DNA of 64,000 nucleotides from Emcibacter sp. SYSU 3D8 (lineage in GTDB: Bacteria; Pseudomonadota; Alphaproteobacteria; SMXS01), in assembly GCF_039655875.1 (NCBI RefSeq), contig NZ_JBBYXK010000001.1, positions 434,001-498,000 of the forward strand, given 5' to 3'. Shown one piece after another: positions 1 to 9,406 of this stretch. The position numbers and the translations under genes were made by a program. The notes under the pieces are model-generated. The model saw only the letters and a list, made by a program, of their open reading frames with translations, searched no databases and had not been told where the DNA came from. Every line of letters starts with the position of its first letter. Position 1 is the stretch's first letter.

Positions 1-2010
1 AACATGGCGCTGCTGATCGGCGGCGTCAGCTTCGACGAACAGGAGCGCAAGCTCGACCGGGGCGTCGACGTGCTGATCGCCACACCGGGCCGGCTACTCG
101 ACCATTTCGGCCGTGGCAAGCTGATGATGAACGGCGTCGACATCTTGGTGATCGATGAAGCTGACCGCATGCTCGACATGGGCTTTATCCCCGATGTCGA
201 GCGCATCTGCTCGCTGATCACCAAGAAGCATCAGACGCTTTTCTTCTCGGCCACCATGCCGCGGGAAATCCAGAACCTGGTCTCCAAGTTCCTGACCGAT
301 CCCAAGCGGATCGAAGTGGCGTCCCCCTCGTCAACCGCCACGACGGTCGAGCAGTTCCTGGTGCCGATGAACACCAGCGAAGCCGGCGCCAAGCGCGCCA
401 AGCTGCGCGAGCTGCTGCGCGGCGAGGAAATCAAGAACGCCATCGTCTTCTGCAATCGCAAGCGCGATGTGGACGTGGTTTACCGTTCGCTCGTCAAGCA
501 CGGGTTTGACGCGGCGGCCTTGCATGGCGACATGGACCAGGGCTCGCGCACGGAAGTGCTCGAAAAGTTCAAGGCCGGCAATCTTCGCCTTCTGGTTGCC
601 AGCGACGTGGCGGCACGCGGCCTGGATATCCCGGCCATGTCCCACGTTTTCAACTACGACGTGCCTTCTCATGCCGAGGATTATATTCACCGCATCGGCC
701 GCACCGGCCGGGCCGGTCGCAGCGGGCGTACCTTCATGATCTCGACACCGGCAGATTCCAAGTGGCTGCGCAACGTCCAGAACCTCATTGGCAAGGCCAT
801 CAGCACACTGACCGGCGCCGCGCCGAAGCCCGAAACCGAATCTCCGGCCGTCGCCGAGAATGATACGACGCCGGCCGAGGCGCCCAGAAGCGAAGCGGCC
901 CGGAACGACGCACCCGGAGACGACGCCTCCGAGGAAAAGCGCGGCAAGCGCCGCCGGCGCAGCCGGGGCGGCAAGCGCGGCGACGCGTCGAAGACCGCGG
1001 CACCGCCGCAAACCGAGGACGTGCCCGTGGTGACGCAACCGCAGGATCAGGCGGACGTGATCGACGAGCCGCGCAGGAATCAGGCATCGAAGCCGCGCCC
1101 GGACAAGGCTGCAGGCGAACAGCGCCGCGACGAGCCGCGCCGTGATGAACCGCGCCGTCAAGAGGCTCGCCGTGATGACAACCGGCACCGGGATTCGCGC
1201 CGCGACGACAGGCGGGACCGGGATCGGCCCCGTGACCGTCGCCCCTACCGCGACGATGATTTCGAGCCCGTTGTCGGCCTGGGAGACCATGTCCCTGAAT
1301 TCCTGCTGCGCGCTTTCAAGATCGCGCCGATTGCCGCCGATGACGACGACGACGAGATTCTGTTCGACACCGAGGCTGAGATTGAGGTCGCCGCCGAGGC
1401 TGACACCGACGCCGAGGCCGCCGATGCCGTAACGGCCGAGGACACCGCCGCAGCCGAGCCGCAGGACGCCACTGGCGATCGCAAGCCGAAGCGCAAGCGC
1501 CGTACCCGGAGCAAGAAGCCGCGGGACGCCGCCGCCGAGTCAGCCACGGCCGAGACTGCCGCCGCCGAGACTGCGGTTGCCGAAGCCCCGGCCGAATCGC
1601 CGTCTCCGGAACTCCAGCCCGAGCCGGTAACCGACGCGACTGAGCAACAGCCTGATTCGGCAGCGGGCGCGGTCCAGGAAGAGCCTGAAGTGCCCAACGA
1701 AACGCCTGCGGCCGAGGAGCAGCCTGCCCCCAAGCCGAAGCGGGTGCGCAAGCCTCGCGCCAAGGCTGCCGCGAAACCGGCTGAGCCTGACACGGACAAG
1801 GCCGAGACTGCCGCCGATGAGGCGCCCGCAGCGGCCGAGGAGCCCAAGGCCAAACCGCGCCGCCGCGCCGCGAAGCCGAAGGCGGATACCGCGAAGGCGG
1901 CGGCAGATGCCGCGGCGCCCGCCGGCGATGCACCGGAAGCGGATGCCAAGCCGAAACCGGCCCGCAAGCCGCGTGCGCCCCGTAAAAAAACGCCGCCCAA
2001 GGCAGCCTGA
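1..2010 (+). CDS. DEAD-box RNA helicase, RhlE-like (5' end outside window)
   Basis: ATP-dependent RNA helicase that remodels RNA duplexes in the cytoplasm. The reading frame is open from base 1 and the part seen begins between motifs Ia and Ib, so the Q motif, the Walker A motif and the true start lie upstream. Counting residues from the ATG at position 4: TPGR at 27-30, DEAD at 51-54, SAT at 82-84 and HRIGRTGR at 229-236, which is a complete RecA-like domain 2. The last ~400 residues are low complexity: an Arg/Asp-rich stretch (about 355-420), then long Ala/Glu/Pro/Lys-rich runs ending in a basic tail. Such tails in RhlE/CsdA relatives bind RNA or degradosome partners; that role here is inferred. 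The family is certain, the precise paralogue is not. Confidence 0.93.
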   Translation, partial: NMALLIGGVSFDEQERKLDRGVDVLIATPGRLLDHFGRGKLMMNGVDILVIDEADRMLDMGFIPDVERICSLITKKHQTLFFSATMPREIQNLVSKFLTDPKRIEVASPSSTATTVEQFLVPMNTSEAGAKRAKLRELLRGEEIKNAIVFCNRKRDVDVVYRSLVKHGFDAAALHGDMDQGSRTEVLEKFKAGNLRLLVASDVAARGLDIPAMSHVFNYDVPSHAEDYIHRIGRTGRAGRSGRTFMISTPADSKWLRNVQNLIGKAISTLTGAAPKPETESPAVAENDTTPAEAPRSEAARNDAPGDDASEEKRGKRRRRSRGGKRGDASKTAAPPQTEDVPVVTQPQDQADVIDEPRRNQASKPRPDKAAGEQRRDEPRRDEPRRQEARRDDNRHRDSRRDDRRDRDRPRDRRPYRDDDFEPVVGLGDHVPEFLLRAFKIAPIAADDDDDEILFDTEAEIEVAAEADTDAEAADAVTAEDTAAAEPQDATGDRKPKRKRRTRSKKPRDAAAESATAETAAAETAVAEAPAESPSPELQPEPVTDATEQQPDSAAGAVQEEPEVPNETPAAEEQPAPKPKRVRKPRAKAAAKPAEPDTDKAETAADEAPAAAEEPKAKPRRRAAKPKADTAKAAADAAAPAGDAPEADAKPKPARKPRAPRKKTPPKAA

Positions 2011-2031
2011 TACACTGATCGGGATGGCACG

Positions 2032-2054
2032 GGCGCGGCCGTTGAGGCCGCGCC
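2032..2054. other. perfect GC hairpin after the helicase gene
   Basis: A 9-bp inverted repeat (GGCGCGGCC / GGCCGCGCC) with a 5-nt loop lies 21 nt after the helicase stop codon. No T-run follows, so it is not a classical intrinsic terminator. It may protect the mRNA 3' end or act together with Rho. Confidence 0.5.
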
Positions 2055-2109
2055 GCTACTGCCACCTTGCCCGCATCCGCCTTCCGCATTAATCAAGGCT
2101 GACGGCGAT

Positions 2110-2131
2110 CTGCAGCGGATATCCGCTGCAG
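2110..2131. promoter_or_regulatory. perfect 22-bp palindrome upstream of the crotonase gene
   Basis: An uninterrupted perfect palindrome with half-site CTGCAGCGGAT lies 69 bp before the crotonase-family ATG at 2201. With no loop it resembles a dimeric repressor operator (TetR or GntR type) more than an RNA hairpin. A second, weaker inverted repeat, TCCTGCA (2153-2159) and TGCAGGA (2174-2180), lies closer to the start codon. The regulator is not in the window. Confidence 0.45.
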
Positions 2132-2200
2132 CGCCCGGAATCACAATCTGTGTCCTGCAATCGGTCGTTCTGCTGCAGGATTAGCGAGGGGAGATGGCCC

Positions 2201-2995
2201 ATGGAATTCGACAAGGTTTCGCTCGACATCAATGACGGCGTGGCCGTCGTGACGCTCAACGATCCGGAGGCGATGAACGCCGTCTCCCTGCCCATGCTGC
2301 AAAGCCTCAGGGAGGTGCTGACCATCCTGGAGGACCGCGAGAGCAAGGTGCGCGCTGTGGTGATCACCGGCGAAGGCCGCGCCTTCTGTGCCGGCGCCAA
2401 CCTCAAGAACCGCAAGCCGGCCGACCCCGACGATCCCGACAACACGGTCGCGACCCTCGACGTCTACTACCATCCCATGCTGAAACGCATGCGCGACCTG
2501 AAGGCGCCGATCATCACCGCCGTCAATGGCCCGGCGGCCGGCGCGGGCATGAGCCTCGCCATTTCCGGCGATCTCGTCTACGCGGCGCGCTCGGCCTATT
2601 TCATGCAGGCATTCATCAATATCGGCCTGGTGCCGGACGCGGGCAGCACGTTCATTCTGCCCCGTCTCATCGGCAAGGCCCGCGCTGCACGGATGATGAT
2701 GCTGGGTGAACGCGTTACTGCCGACCGGGCGCTGGAATGGGGCATGATCACCGAGGTGCTGGACGACGACAAATTGATGCCCGCGGCGATGGACCTGGCC
2801 GCCCGCATGGCCAAGGGACCGACCAAGGCCTATTCGTTCATCCGCAAGGCGCTGGCCGCCACCTGGGCGAACAATTACGACCAGCAGCTCGAGCTGGAAT
2901 ACAACCTCCAGATCCGTGCCTCGAAGACCTTCGACTACACCGAGGGCACCACGGCCTTCCGGGAAAAGCGCCCGGCCAAGTTCGAGGGCCGCTGA
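2201..2995 (+). CDS. enoyl-CoA hydratase/isomerase family protein
   Basis: Crotonase-fold enzyme of 264 aa acting on acyl-CoA thioesters in the cytoplasm. The start at 2201 is preceded by GAGGGGAG about 8 nt upstream; a longer frame from 2150 has no such site. The CoA/oxyanion-hole segments are CAGANL at 63-68 and NGPAAGAG at 109-116. At the catalytic loop it has GLVPDAGST (142-150) with Asp146, the arrangement found in PaaG-like isomerases rather than the two-glutamate hydratases. Hydratase or isomerase is therefore open; PaaG-like is my preference. It is monocistronic: the helicase lies upstream on the same strand, the tfoX-like gene converges 13 nt downstream, and a perfect palindrome sits in its promoter region. 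Confidence 0.85.
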   Translation: MEFDKVSLDINDGVAVVTLNDPEAMNAVSLPMLQSLREVLTILEDRESKVRAVVITGEGRAFCAGANLKNRKPADPDDPDNTVATLDVYYHPMLKRMRDLKAPIITAVNGPAAGAGMSLAISGDLVYAARSAYFMQAFINIGLVPDAGSTFILPRLIGKARAARMMMLGERVTADRALEWGMITEVLDDDKLMPAAMDLAARMAKGPTKAYSFIRKALAATWANNYDQQLELEYNLQIRASKTFDYTEGTTAFREKRPAKFEGR

Positions 2996-3008
2996 AACAT
3001 CCGTCGGG

Positions 3009-3383
3009 CTATTTCCGGCGCTTCGCCGGCTTTTTCGCAGCCTTGTCTTTGGTATTGGCCCGCAACGCCTCGTCGAGGGCCTTGCGGGCCCAATCCAGCA
3101 TTTCGTCATGGTCATCGAACAGGGAATCGGGCGCCTCGTAATACGACAGGATGCCGTGTTCGCCGGTCTTCGTCGGATAGGTGAACGGGCCGCAGCCCGC
3201 CTCGTCGAAATCGGCGCGGTTGCCGGCGCCCACCTTGAAGTAAAGCCGGTCGCCGGCGATCAGGCCGAACATCACCCCATGACAGAACAGGCCGGCGGCG
3301 CCAAACATGCGCCGCAGACTGACACCGTCCAGAGGCTCGAGGAGTTCCAGCACGAAAGCGCTGTATTCGGCGCTGACGGCCAT
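3009..3383 (-). CDS. TfoX N-terminal domain protein
   Basis: A 124-aa protein consisting of a single TfoX_N domain (SLRRMFGAAGLF, then DRLYFKV and FTYPTK), with a Lys/Ala-rich basic C-tail. Full-length TfoX/Sxy has a second C-terminal domain, missing here, so a competence role cannot be assumed; short TfoX_N proteins are widespread with unknown function. The ATG at 3383 shares its A with the TGA stop of the upstream ferredoxin, so translation is probably coupled and it is the last gene of the desulfurase-ferredoxin operon. A longer frame to 3602 is just a shadow of the ferredoxin gene. Confidence 0.8.
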   Translation of the reverse strand: MAVSAEYSAFVLELLEPLDGVSLRRMFGAAGLFCHGVMFGLIAGDRLYFKVGAGNRADFDEAGCGPFTYPTKTGEHGILSYYEAPDSLFDDHDEMLDWARKALDEALRANTKDKAAKKPAKRRK

Positions 3384-3721
3384 CAGACGTCCATCATGTT
3401 CACCGTGCGGTCCGGCAGTTTCACCACCAGTCCGTCGACCGAATCGGTGAGAACAACCTGGCACCCGAGACGCGAGGTCGGCCGCAGGCCGAAGGCCAGG
3501 TCCAGCATGTCCGCCTCGTCGCCGCTGGGCTTTGGCAGCTTCGCATAAAACGCCTTGTCGACGATGACGTGGCAGGTGGAGCACGCCATGGAGCCCTCGC
3601 ACACACCCTCGATATCGACGCCGTTGGCATGGGCGATTTCCAGCACGGACTGGCCGGCCTGGGCGGTTACATCCTTCCGGGTCTTTCCGTCCGCGCTGAC
3701 GAAGGTCATCCTGGGCATCAT
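3383..3721 (-). CDS. [2Fe-2S] ferredoxin, adrenodoxin/Isc type
   Basis: Small cytoplasmic electron carrier of 112 aa. The four cluster cysteines are Cys41, Cys47, Cys50 and Cys87, spaced CX5CX2C then C, the adrenodoxin/Fdx pattern. Fdx-type ferredoxins donate electrons during iron-sulfur cluster assembly on IscU, and two cysteine desulfurase genes directly upstream support that role. The start ATG at 3721 overlaps the desulfurase stop as ATGA; a second ATG follows at once and a third at codon 5, so the N-terminus is uncertain by up to four residues. No IscU, HscA or HscB gene is in the window. Other electron partners, such as a P450, cannot be excluded. Confidence 0.9.
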   Translation of the reverse strand: MMPRMTFVSADGKTRKDVTAQAGQSVLEIAHANGVDIEGVCEGSMACSTCHVIVDKAFYAKLPKPSGDEADMLDLAFGLRPTSRLGCQVVLTDSVDGLVVKLPDRTVNMMDV

Positions 3722-4881
3722 GCCGCCTTTCTCAACTGGGTTACTTTGCGTATCACCGTATCCACGGCGTAATCGATCTCGGCATCGGTTGTGAAGCGGC
3801 CGATTCCGAACCGTATCGTCGCCTGCGCCAATCGTTCCTCGACGCCCAGCGCCTGCAGCACATAGGATGGACCGGCGACCGCCGAGGCGCAGGCCGCGCC
3901 GGACGAGACCGCCAATTCACGGAGCTGGGCGAGCAGCAGGGCGCCGTCCAGCCCGGGAAAGCTGAGGCTGATATTGCCGGGAATGCGCCGGTCCCGGTGG
4001 CCGTTCAGCACCGCGCCCGGCACACCGTCCAGAACGCCGCCGACAAAGCGATCGAATTGACGCTCCAGGCGTTTCCCCTCGGCCTCCATCTCGTCGGCCG
4101 CCACGGCACAGGCCGCGCCCAGCCCGGCGCAGAGCGCCGGCGACAGGGTGCCGGATCGCAACCCGCCTTCCTGGCCGCCGCCGCTGATGATCGGATCGAA
4201 TTTGAGCCGCGACGCCGCCCGGCTGTAAAGCGCGCCGATGCCCTTGGGTCCGTAGACCTTGTGTCCGGAGATGCTCATGAGATCGATGTTCATTTCATTC
4301 ACGTCCAGCGCGATCTTGCCGGCGGCCTGGGCCGCATCGGTATGAAAGAACACGCGCCGCTCGCGGCACAGGGCGCCTATTTCGGCCAGCGGCTGGATCA
4401 CGCCGATCTCGTTGTTCACCGCCATCACCGACACCAGCAGCGTCTGGTCGCCGATCGCCGCCCGCAGCGCGCCGAGATCGACCAATCCGTCCGGCTTCAC
4501 CGGCAGATAGGTGACCGACATCCCTTCCCGTTCCATGGCGGCAAAGGATTCGAGCACGCATTTGTGCTCGGTGGCGACGGTTACCATGTGGCTGCGATGC
4601 TTGCGGTAGAACCGGGCCAGTCCCTTGATCGCCAGATTGTTGGATTCGGTCGCACCCGACGTGAAGATGACCTCCTTCGGTCCGGCGCCGACCAGCGCCG
4701 CCACCTCGCCGCGCGCGCGCTCGATGGCGTCCGCCGTTTCCCAGCCGAATTTGTGACTGCTGGAATGCGGGTTGCCGAATCTGGTGGTCAGGAAGGGCAT
4801 CATCGTCTCAAGCACCCGGGGATCGAGCGGGGTCGTCGCCTGGTAGTCCATGTAGATCGGCAGCTGGATATCGGTCGTCAT
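3718..4881 (-). CDS. cysteine desulfurase (IscS/NifS family), second of a tandem pair
   Basis: PLP enzyme of 387 aa that takes sulfur from L-cysteine as a persulfide for Fe-S clusters or thiolated cofactors. The PLP lysine is Lys208 in [10 protein letters not shown] and the persulfide cysteine is Cys331 in SSGAACAS, on the long loop typical of IscS-like (group I) enzymes. Other landmarks are TEHK at 104-107 and HTDAAQ at 180-185. The start at 4881 overlaps the stop of the preceding desulfurase as TGATG. It does not end in the IscU-binding tail of E. coli IscS, so its acceptor is unclear. It is only moderately similar to its neighbour, so the two look like old paralogues rather than a recent duplication. 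Confidence 0.9.
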   Translation of the reverse strand: MTTDIQLPIYMDYQATTPLDPRVLETMMPFLTTRFGNPHSSSHKFGWETADAIERARGEVAALVGAGPKEVIFTSGATESNNLAIKGLARFYRKHRSHMVTVATEHKCVLESFAAMEREGMSVTYLPVKPDGLVDLGALRAAIGDQTLLVSVMAVNNEIGVIQPLAEIGALCRERRVFFHTDAAQAAGKIALDVNEMNIDLMSISGHKVYGPKGIGALYSRAASRLKFDPIISGGGQEGGLRSGTLSPALCAGLGAACAVAADEMEAEGKRLERQFDRFVGGVLDGVPGAVLNGHRDRRIPGNISLSFPGLDGALLLAQLRELAVSSGAACASAVAGPSYVLQALGVEERLAQATIRFGIGRFTTDAEIDYAVDTVIRKVTQLRKAA

Positions 4882-6005
4882 CAGCCCGCCTTCCGCTGTG
4901 CCATGCGCCGGTGCAAGGCCGCCCAGGCGGTGAACAGCCGGTCCATGTCGGCTTCCGTCGTCCCCCAGCCCAGGCTGACGCGGATTGCCGAGCCCGCCAC
5001 ATCCGCATCGCAGCCCATGGCGGACAAGACGCGCGATGTCCTCACCTTGCCCGACGAACACGCCGCTCCGGCGCTGATCCCGATACCCGCCAGATCGAGC
5101 GCCATCACCTGGGTCTCGCTACCGGCGCCCGGCAAGGCGACGCAACTGGTATTCGCCAGGCGCGAGGCGCTGGCCGACAATATGACCGCCTCCGGAGCCG
5201 CCGTTCTCACCCTGTCCTCCCAGGCGTCGCGCAGCAGCGCCGTGTCTGCGGGCAGGCCAGCCAGCTCGGCGGCGACGCCGAACCCGACGATTCCGGGAAC
5301 ATTCTCGGTGCCGGACCGCCGGCCCTGCTCCTGGCCGCCGCCGCTGACCAGGGGCGTCAGCGCGCAGATCTCGCGCACCACGAGCGCGCCCACGCCCTGC
5401 GGCCCGCCCAGCTTGTGGGCGGACAGGGTAAGGTAATCCGCGTCCAGATCGTTGAAGCCGACCGGGATCTTGCCCGCCGCCTGCACCGCGTCGCAGTGCA
5501 GCCGAGCGCCGTAACGACGGGCGATCGCGGCCGCCCGGGCGACCGGTTCGATCACACCGGTTTCGTTGTTGGCCAGCATCAGCGAGATCAGTGTGCCGCC
5601 ATCGCGCGGCGCTTCGGCCAGAAGCCGCTCAAGCGCCGCCAGGTCGACAACACCCTCGGAATCAACGGGCATGGTTTGGACAGGCAGGCCGCCAGCCGCG
5701 GCCGTTTCCGTAACGGAATCATGCTCGATCGCCGAGATGATCAGCCGCGCGGCGCCGGTCCGGGTCAGCGCTGCCATGTTGGCTTCGGACCCGCCGCTGG
5801 TGAACACCACCTCGGACACCCGGGCGCCGACCAGCGCGGCGACACGCGCACGCGCCTGCTCGACAGCGGCGCGCGCCGCACGGCCGGCCTTGTGCACCGA
5901 GGACGGGTTGCCGACCCGTACCAGCGCTTCGGCGACGGCGGCCGCCACCTCGGGCCTGACGGGAGCCGTTGCGTTGTAGTCCAGATAGGTGAATCCGCTG
6001 GTCAT
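4881..6005 (-). CDS. cysteine desulfurase (IscS/NifS family), first of a tandem pair
   Basis: PLP-dependent cysteine desulfurase of 374 aa. The start at 6005 has GAGGA 5 nt upstream; the longer frame to 6140 lacks a site. PLP lysine Lys198 lies in [10 protein letters not shown] and the catalytic cysteine is Cys316 in [13 protein letters not shown] replaces the usual EH(K/P) region. It heads an operon of two desulfurases, ferredoxin and TfoX-like protein in which all three junctions overlap by 1-4 nt, so the products are probably made in balanced amounts. A divergent alpha/beta hydrolase starts 293 bp away. The family is sure; sulfur destination (Fe-S clusters, tRNA thiolation or a cofactor) is not. 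Confidence 0.9.
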   Translation of the reverse strand: MTSGFTYLDYNATAPVRPEVAAAVAEALVRVGNPSSVHKAGRAARAAVEQARARVAALVGARVSEVVFTSGGSEANMAALTRTGAARLIISAIEHDSVTETAAAGGLPVQTMPVDSEGVVDLAALERLLAEAPRDGGTLISLMLANNETGVIEPVARAAAIARRYGARLHCDAVQAAGKIPVGFNDLDADYLTLSAHKLGGPQGVGALVVREICALTPLVSGGGQEQGRRSGTENVPGIVGFGVAAELAGLPADTALLRDAWEDRVRTAAPEAVILSASASRLANTSCVALPGAGSETQVMALDLAGIGISAGAACSSGKVRTSRVLSAMGCDADVAGSAIRVSLGWGTTEADMDRLFTAWAALHRRMAQRKAG

Positions 6006-6298
6006 AATCCTCTTCGAGCCCGCGCCGGCGGCACCAATCGGAGATTTGCAGTCGATCCCATGATCCGATGCTCGCATTTCGCAGATGGTCAATGCTATAT
6101 AACACGCCGCACTGCGATTTCCGGCAAGTGCCGGGGCCAACCCCTTGCAGTCGTCAGGTTACGGGTTATCTCAGGTGCCAGCCTGCGCGCTTCAAGATGC
6201 GTCAGTAATGCTCTGGCTCTACTGCACTTTTGAACCGCGACCTAATGCGTTTTGGTGCCGGGCAACCGACATGTAAGTTTAGCGTGGGAGAATTGTGA
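6006..6298. other. divergent intergenic region, desulfurase operon / hydrolase
   Basis: 293 bp holding the promoters for both directions. I see no convincing IscR site, riboswitch or small gene. A short AT-rich patch (about 6090-6108) is the likeliest place for a -10 element, but neither promoter can be fixed by eye. Confidence 0.4.
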
Positions 6299-6940
6299 AT
6301 GCCCGAGGTCATCTTTCCTGGGCCGGACGGCCGACTTGAAGGTCGCTACCAACCGCCGAAAGTGAAAAACGCGCCGATCGCGTTGATCCTGCATCCGCAC
6401 CCTCAGCATGGCGGCACCATGAACAACAAGGTGGTCTACCACCTGTTCCACGCCTTCGCGCGCCGGGGCTTCGCGGTGCTGCGCTTCAACTTCCGCGGGG
6501 TAGGCCGCAGCCAGGGTGAATTCGATAACGGCATCGGTGAATTGAGCGACGCCGCGTCGGCCCTCGATTGGCTGCAGACATACAATGCGGACGCGCCGAG
6601 CTGCTGGGTCGCCGGGTTCTCGTTCGGCGCCTGGATCGGCATGCAGCTGCTGATGCGCCGCCCCGAAATCCAGGGCTTCATCTCGGTCTCGCCGCCCGCC
6701 AGCATGTACGACTTCAATTTTCTCGCGCCCTGCCCGTCCTCGGGCATCCTCATCCAGGGCACCGCGGACGAAGTCGTTCCACAGGAATCCACGGCCAAGC
6801 TGGCCGAGAAACTGCAGGCGCAAAAGGGCATCACGGTCAATTACACGACCATTCCGGGCGCCAGCCACTTCTACGAGAACCACATGGAGCAGCTTATTGG
6901 CTCCGTCGACGGTTACCTGGACCAGCGCCTGAAAGCCTAA
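6299..6940 (+). CDS. alpha/beta hydrolase
   Basis: Cytoplasmic serine hydrolase of 213 aa. The nucleophile elbow is GFSFG with Ser108; the likely triad partners are Asp157 in GTADEVVP and His190 in GASHF. HPHPQHGG at 32-39 carries the oxyanion-hole region. This compact family often lies beside Fe-S assembly genes in alphaproteobacteria, as here, but its substrate is unknown. The start has GGGAG 8 nt upstream. Its stop overlaps the convergent anmK stop by 4 nt. Confidence 0.85.
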   Translation: MPEVIFPGPDGRLEGRYQPPKVKNAPIALILHPHPQHGGTMNNKVVYHLFHAFARRGFAVLRFNFRGVGRSQGEFDNGIGELSDAASALDWLQTYNADAPSCWVAGFSFGAWIGMQLLMRRPEIQGFISVSPPASMYDFNFLAPCPSSGILIQGTADEVVPQESTAKLAEKLQAQKGITVNYTTIPGASHFYENHMEQLIGSVDGYLDQRLKA

Positions 6941-8061
6941 TTCCTCGAAAACAGCCTGCCGCCCGTCAGGGGCGTCGGCACGCCGGTCGTGGTCGGCGTG
7001 CTCAGGGGCATGGCCTTGATCGACCGGACGGCCAGAAAAGCGAAAGCCTCTGCCTCGAGGAAGTCGCCGCGCAGGCCCATTGTTTCCACCGGATCGACCG
7101 GCACCTGCAAGACACGCTGCAGTCCCGCCATGATGACGGGATTGTGCCGGCCGCCGCCGCAGACCAGCCAGCGGCCGGGCGCCTCGGGCAGCACATCGCG
7201 GCCGGCGGCGATGGCGGCGACGGTGACCGCTGTCAGAGTCGCGGCGCCGTCCTCCAGTGACATGCCGTCAACCATGTCGACCGGAAAGTCGTTGCGGTCG
7301 AGCGACTTGGGATAGGGCCGGTCGAAGAAGGCGTGGCGCATCATCTCGCGCACCACCGCGTCGTCGACCCTGCCCGATGCGGCCATCGCGCCGTCCCGGT
7401 CCAGCGCCTCGCCCGTGTGCCGGTTGAGCCAGTCATTGATCAGGGCATTGCCCGGTCCGCAATCGAAGGCGATGACCGAGCCATCGCGGCCCAGCCAGGT
7501 GACGTTCGAGACGCCGCCGATATTGAGAATCGCAACCGGCCAGTCATCGTCCGCCAGCCCGGCCGACCCCAGCAGCGCCTGGTGGTAAAGCGGCACCAGC
7601 GGTGCGCCCTGCCCGCCGGCGGCGACGTCCGCCGTGCGGAAGTCGTTGACCACGGCGATGCCCAGCTCCTGCGCCAGCAGGCCGCCGTCGCCGATCTGCC
7701 AGGTCCAGCGCTCGGCGGGCCGATGCAGGATTGTCTGCCCGTGAAAGCCCACCAGATCGATGTCGGCAGCGGCAAGGCCGTCCTGATGCAGCAGCGCCTC
7801 GACCGCCCGCGCATGGGCGCGGGTCAGATCCTGCTCGACGGCGTGAACCACCGGCGAGCCCACGAGGTCGCGCCCCTGCTCGGCCGCCATGTCGAGCAGC
7901 ATCTTGAGCCGCATGGTCTGACCGCGGCTATAGGGTTCGAAATAGGTCGGCCCGAGATGCTCCACGGTGACACCGTCGGTGCGAAGCAGCGCCACGTCGA
8001 TTCCGTCGAGCGAGGTGCCGCTCATGAGGCCGATGGCCGTGAGTTGCGTCTTTGTGCTCAT
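6937..8061 (-). CDS. anmK: anhydro-N-acetylmuramic acid kinase
   Basis: Recycles murein: converts 1,6-anhydro-MurNAc to MurNAc-6-phosphate with ATP. The 374-aa length fits the family. GLMSGTSLDGID near the N-terminus is the signature phosphate-binding loop, followed by GFHGQTILHRP, NIGGVSNVTWLG and a C-terminal VCGGGRHNP loop. I chose ATG 8061 because the protein there begins a few residues before the signature, as in AnmK; the frame runs on to 8118 without a better site. It is divergent from tyrS with 62 bp between start codons, the arrangement seen in many alphaproteobacteria. Confidence 0.93.
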   Translation of the reverse strand: MSTKTQLTAIGLMSGTSLDGIDVALLRTDGVTVEHLGPTYFEPYSRGQTMRLKMLLDMAAEQGRDLVGSPVVHAVEQDLTRAHARAVEALLHQDGLAAADIDLVGFHGQTILHRPAERWTWQIGDGGLLAQELGIAVVNDFRTADVAAGGQGAPLVPLYHQALLGSAGLADDDWPVAILNIGGVSNVTWLGRDGSVIAFDCGPGNALINDWLNRHTGEALDRDGAMAASGRVDDAVVREMMRHAFFDRPYPKSLDRNDFPVDMVDGMSLEDGAATLTAVTVAAIAAGRDVLPEAPGRWLVCGGGRHNPVIMAGLQRVLQVPVDPVETMGLRGDFLEAEAFAFLAVRSIKAMPLSTPTTTGVPTPLTGGRLFSRN

Positions 8062-8123
8062 ATTCTCATGTGCTAGGTACGGGCCGCGCGTTTTCGCGGC
8101 TACCCTAGCACCGGGCACTCAAT

Positions 8124-9377
8124 ATGACCGAACCGAAATCAGACTTTCTGCGCACCTTCGTCGACCGCGGTTACCTGCATCAGGCCACGGACTTCGATGC
8201 ATTGGACGCGGCGCTGTGCAAGGGTCCGGTCACCGCCTATATCGGCTTCGACTGCACGGCGCCCAGCCTGCATGTGGGCAGCCTGCTGCAGATCATGATC
8301 CTGCGCCACCTGCAGCAATCCGGCCACAAGCCGGTCGTGCTCATGGGCGGCGGCACCACCAAGATCGGCGACCCCACCGGCCGCGACCTGTCGCGCCAGA
8401 TGCTGACCGACGAAATGATCAAGACGAACAAGGCAGGAATCCGGAAGGTGTTCGACCGGTTCCTGACCTTTGGCGACGGGCCCACAGATGCTATCATGGT
8501 CGACAACGACGACTGGCTGTCGGGCATCAACTATATTTCATTCCTGCGGGATTTCGGCCAGCACTTCTCGGTCAACCGCATGCTGACCTTCGACAGCGTC
8601 AGGCTCCGGCTCGAGCGCGAACAGCCGCTCAGCTTCCTCGAATTCAACTACATGATCCTGCAGGCCTACGACTTCCTCGAACTGAACCGCCGGATGAACT
8701 GCACGCTGCAGATGGGCGGCTCGGATCAGTGGGGGAATATCATCAATGGCGTCGAACTGGGGCGCCGCGTCGACCAGGCCGACCTGTATGGCCTGACCTC
8801 GCCGCTGATGACCACCTCCGCGGGCACCAAGATGGGCAAGACCGCCCAGGGCGCCGTCTGGCTCAACGCCGAGCAATTGTCGCCCTACGATTACTGGCAG
8901 TTCTGGCGCAATACGGACGACGCCGACGTGGCGCGCTTTCTCAAGCTGTTCACCGAGCTGCCGCTGGACGAGATTGCCCGGCTCGCCGCGCTCGAGGGCG
9001 CCGGCATCAACGAGGCCAAGAAGGTGCTGGCGACCGAGGCAACCTCCCTCGCCCACGGCCGCGACGCTGCCCTTCTCGCCGAGGAGACCGCGCGCACCAC
9101 ATTCGAGCAGGGCGGCCTCGGCAATGACCTCCCCACGGTCGAAATCGAGCGCACAGTGCTTGAAAAGGGCATCGGCATCCTCAATCTCCTAAGACAAGCG
9201 GGGCTGAGCGCGTCGAATGGTGAAGCGAGACGTCTCATTCAGGGGGGCGGCGCGAGGGTCAACGACGAAAAGGTCGAGGATGAGACACGTATCCTCGATC
9301 TGGACGCACTGAACTCCGATGGCGTTATCAAGTTGACGGCGGGCAAGAAGCGCCATGTGATTGTGCGACCCGTCTAG
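8124..9377 (+). CDS. tyrS: tyrosyl-tRNA synthetase
   Basis: Charges tRNA-Tyr with tyrosine in the cytoplasm. 417 aa, class I synthetase of the bacterial TyrRS type: the HIGH-like motif is LHVGSL at 49-54, the tyrosine-binding loop is GGSDQWGNI at about 198-206, and the KMSKS-like motif is KMGKT at 236-240. An S4 RNA-binding domain fills roughly residues 348-410 ([18 protein letters not shown]). It is an essential housekeeping gene and appears complete. Confidence 0.96.
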   Translation: MTEPKSDFLRTFVDRGYLHQATDFDALDAALCKGPVTAYIGFDCTAPSLHVGSLLQIMILRHLQQSGHKPVVLMGGGTTKIGDPTGRDLSRQMLTDEMIKTNKAGIRKVFDRFLTFGDGPTDAIMVDNDDWLSGINYISFLRDFGQHFSVNRMLTFDSVRLRLEREQPLSFLEFNYMILQAYDFLELNRRMNCTLQMGGSDQWGNIINGVELGRRVDQADLYGLTSPLMTTSAGTKMGKTAQGAVWLNAEQLSPYDYWQFWRNTDDADVARFLKLFTELPLDEIARLAALEGAGINEAKKVLATEATSLAHGRDAALLAEETARTTFEQGGLGNDLPTVEIERTVLEKGIGILNLLRQAGLSASNGEARRLIQGGGARVNDEKVEDETRILDLDALNSDGVIKLTAGKKRHVIVRPV

Positions 9378-9406
9378 CCTGCTGAAAACGAAGAACGGAG
9401 CCTGCA

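Noticed and set aside
1245-2144. Long minus-strand open frame antisense to the helicase tail
   Set aside because: It arises from GC-rich low-complexity coding sequence; the translation has no family features and the plus strand carries a clear gene.
6006-6298. IscR-binding site before the desulfurase operon
   Set aside because: No stretch fits the type 1 or type 2 IscR consensus convincingly.
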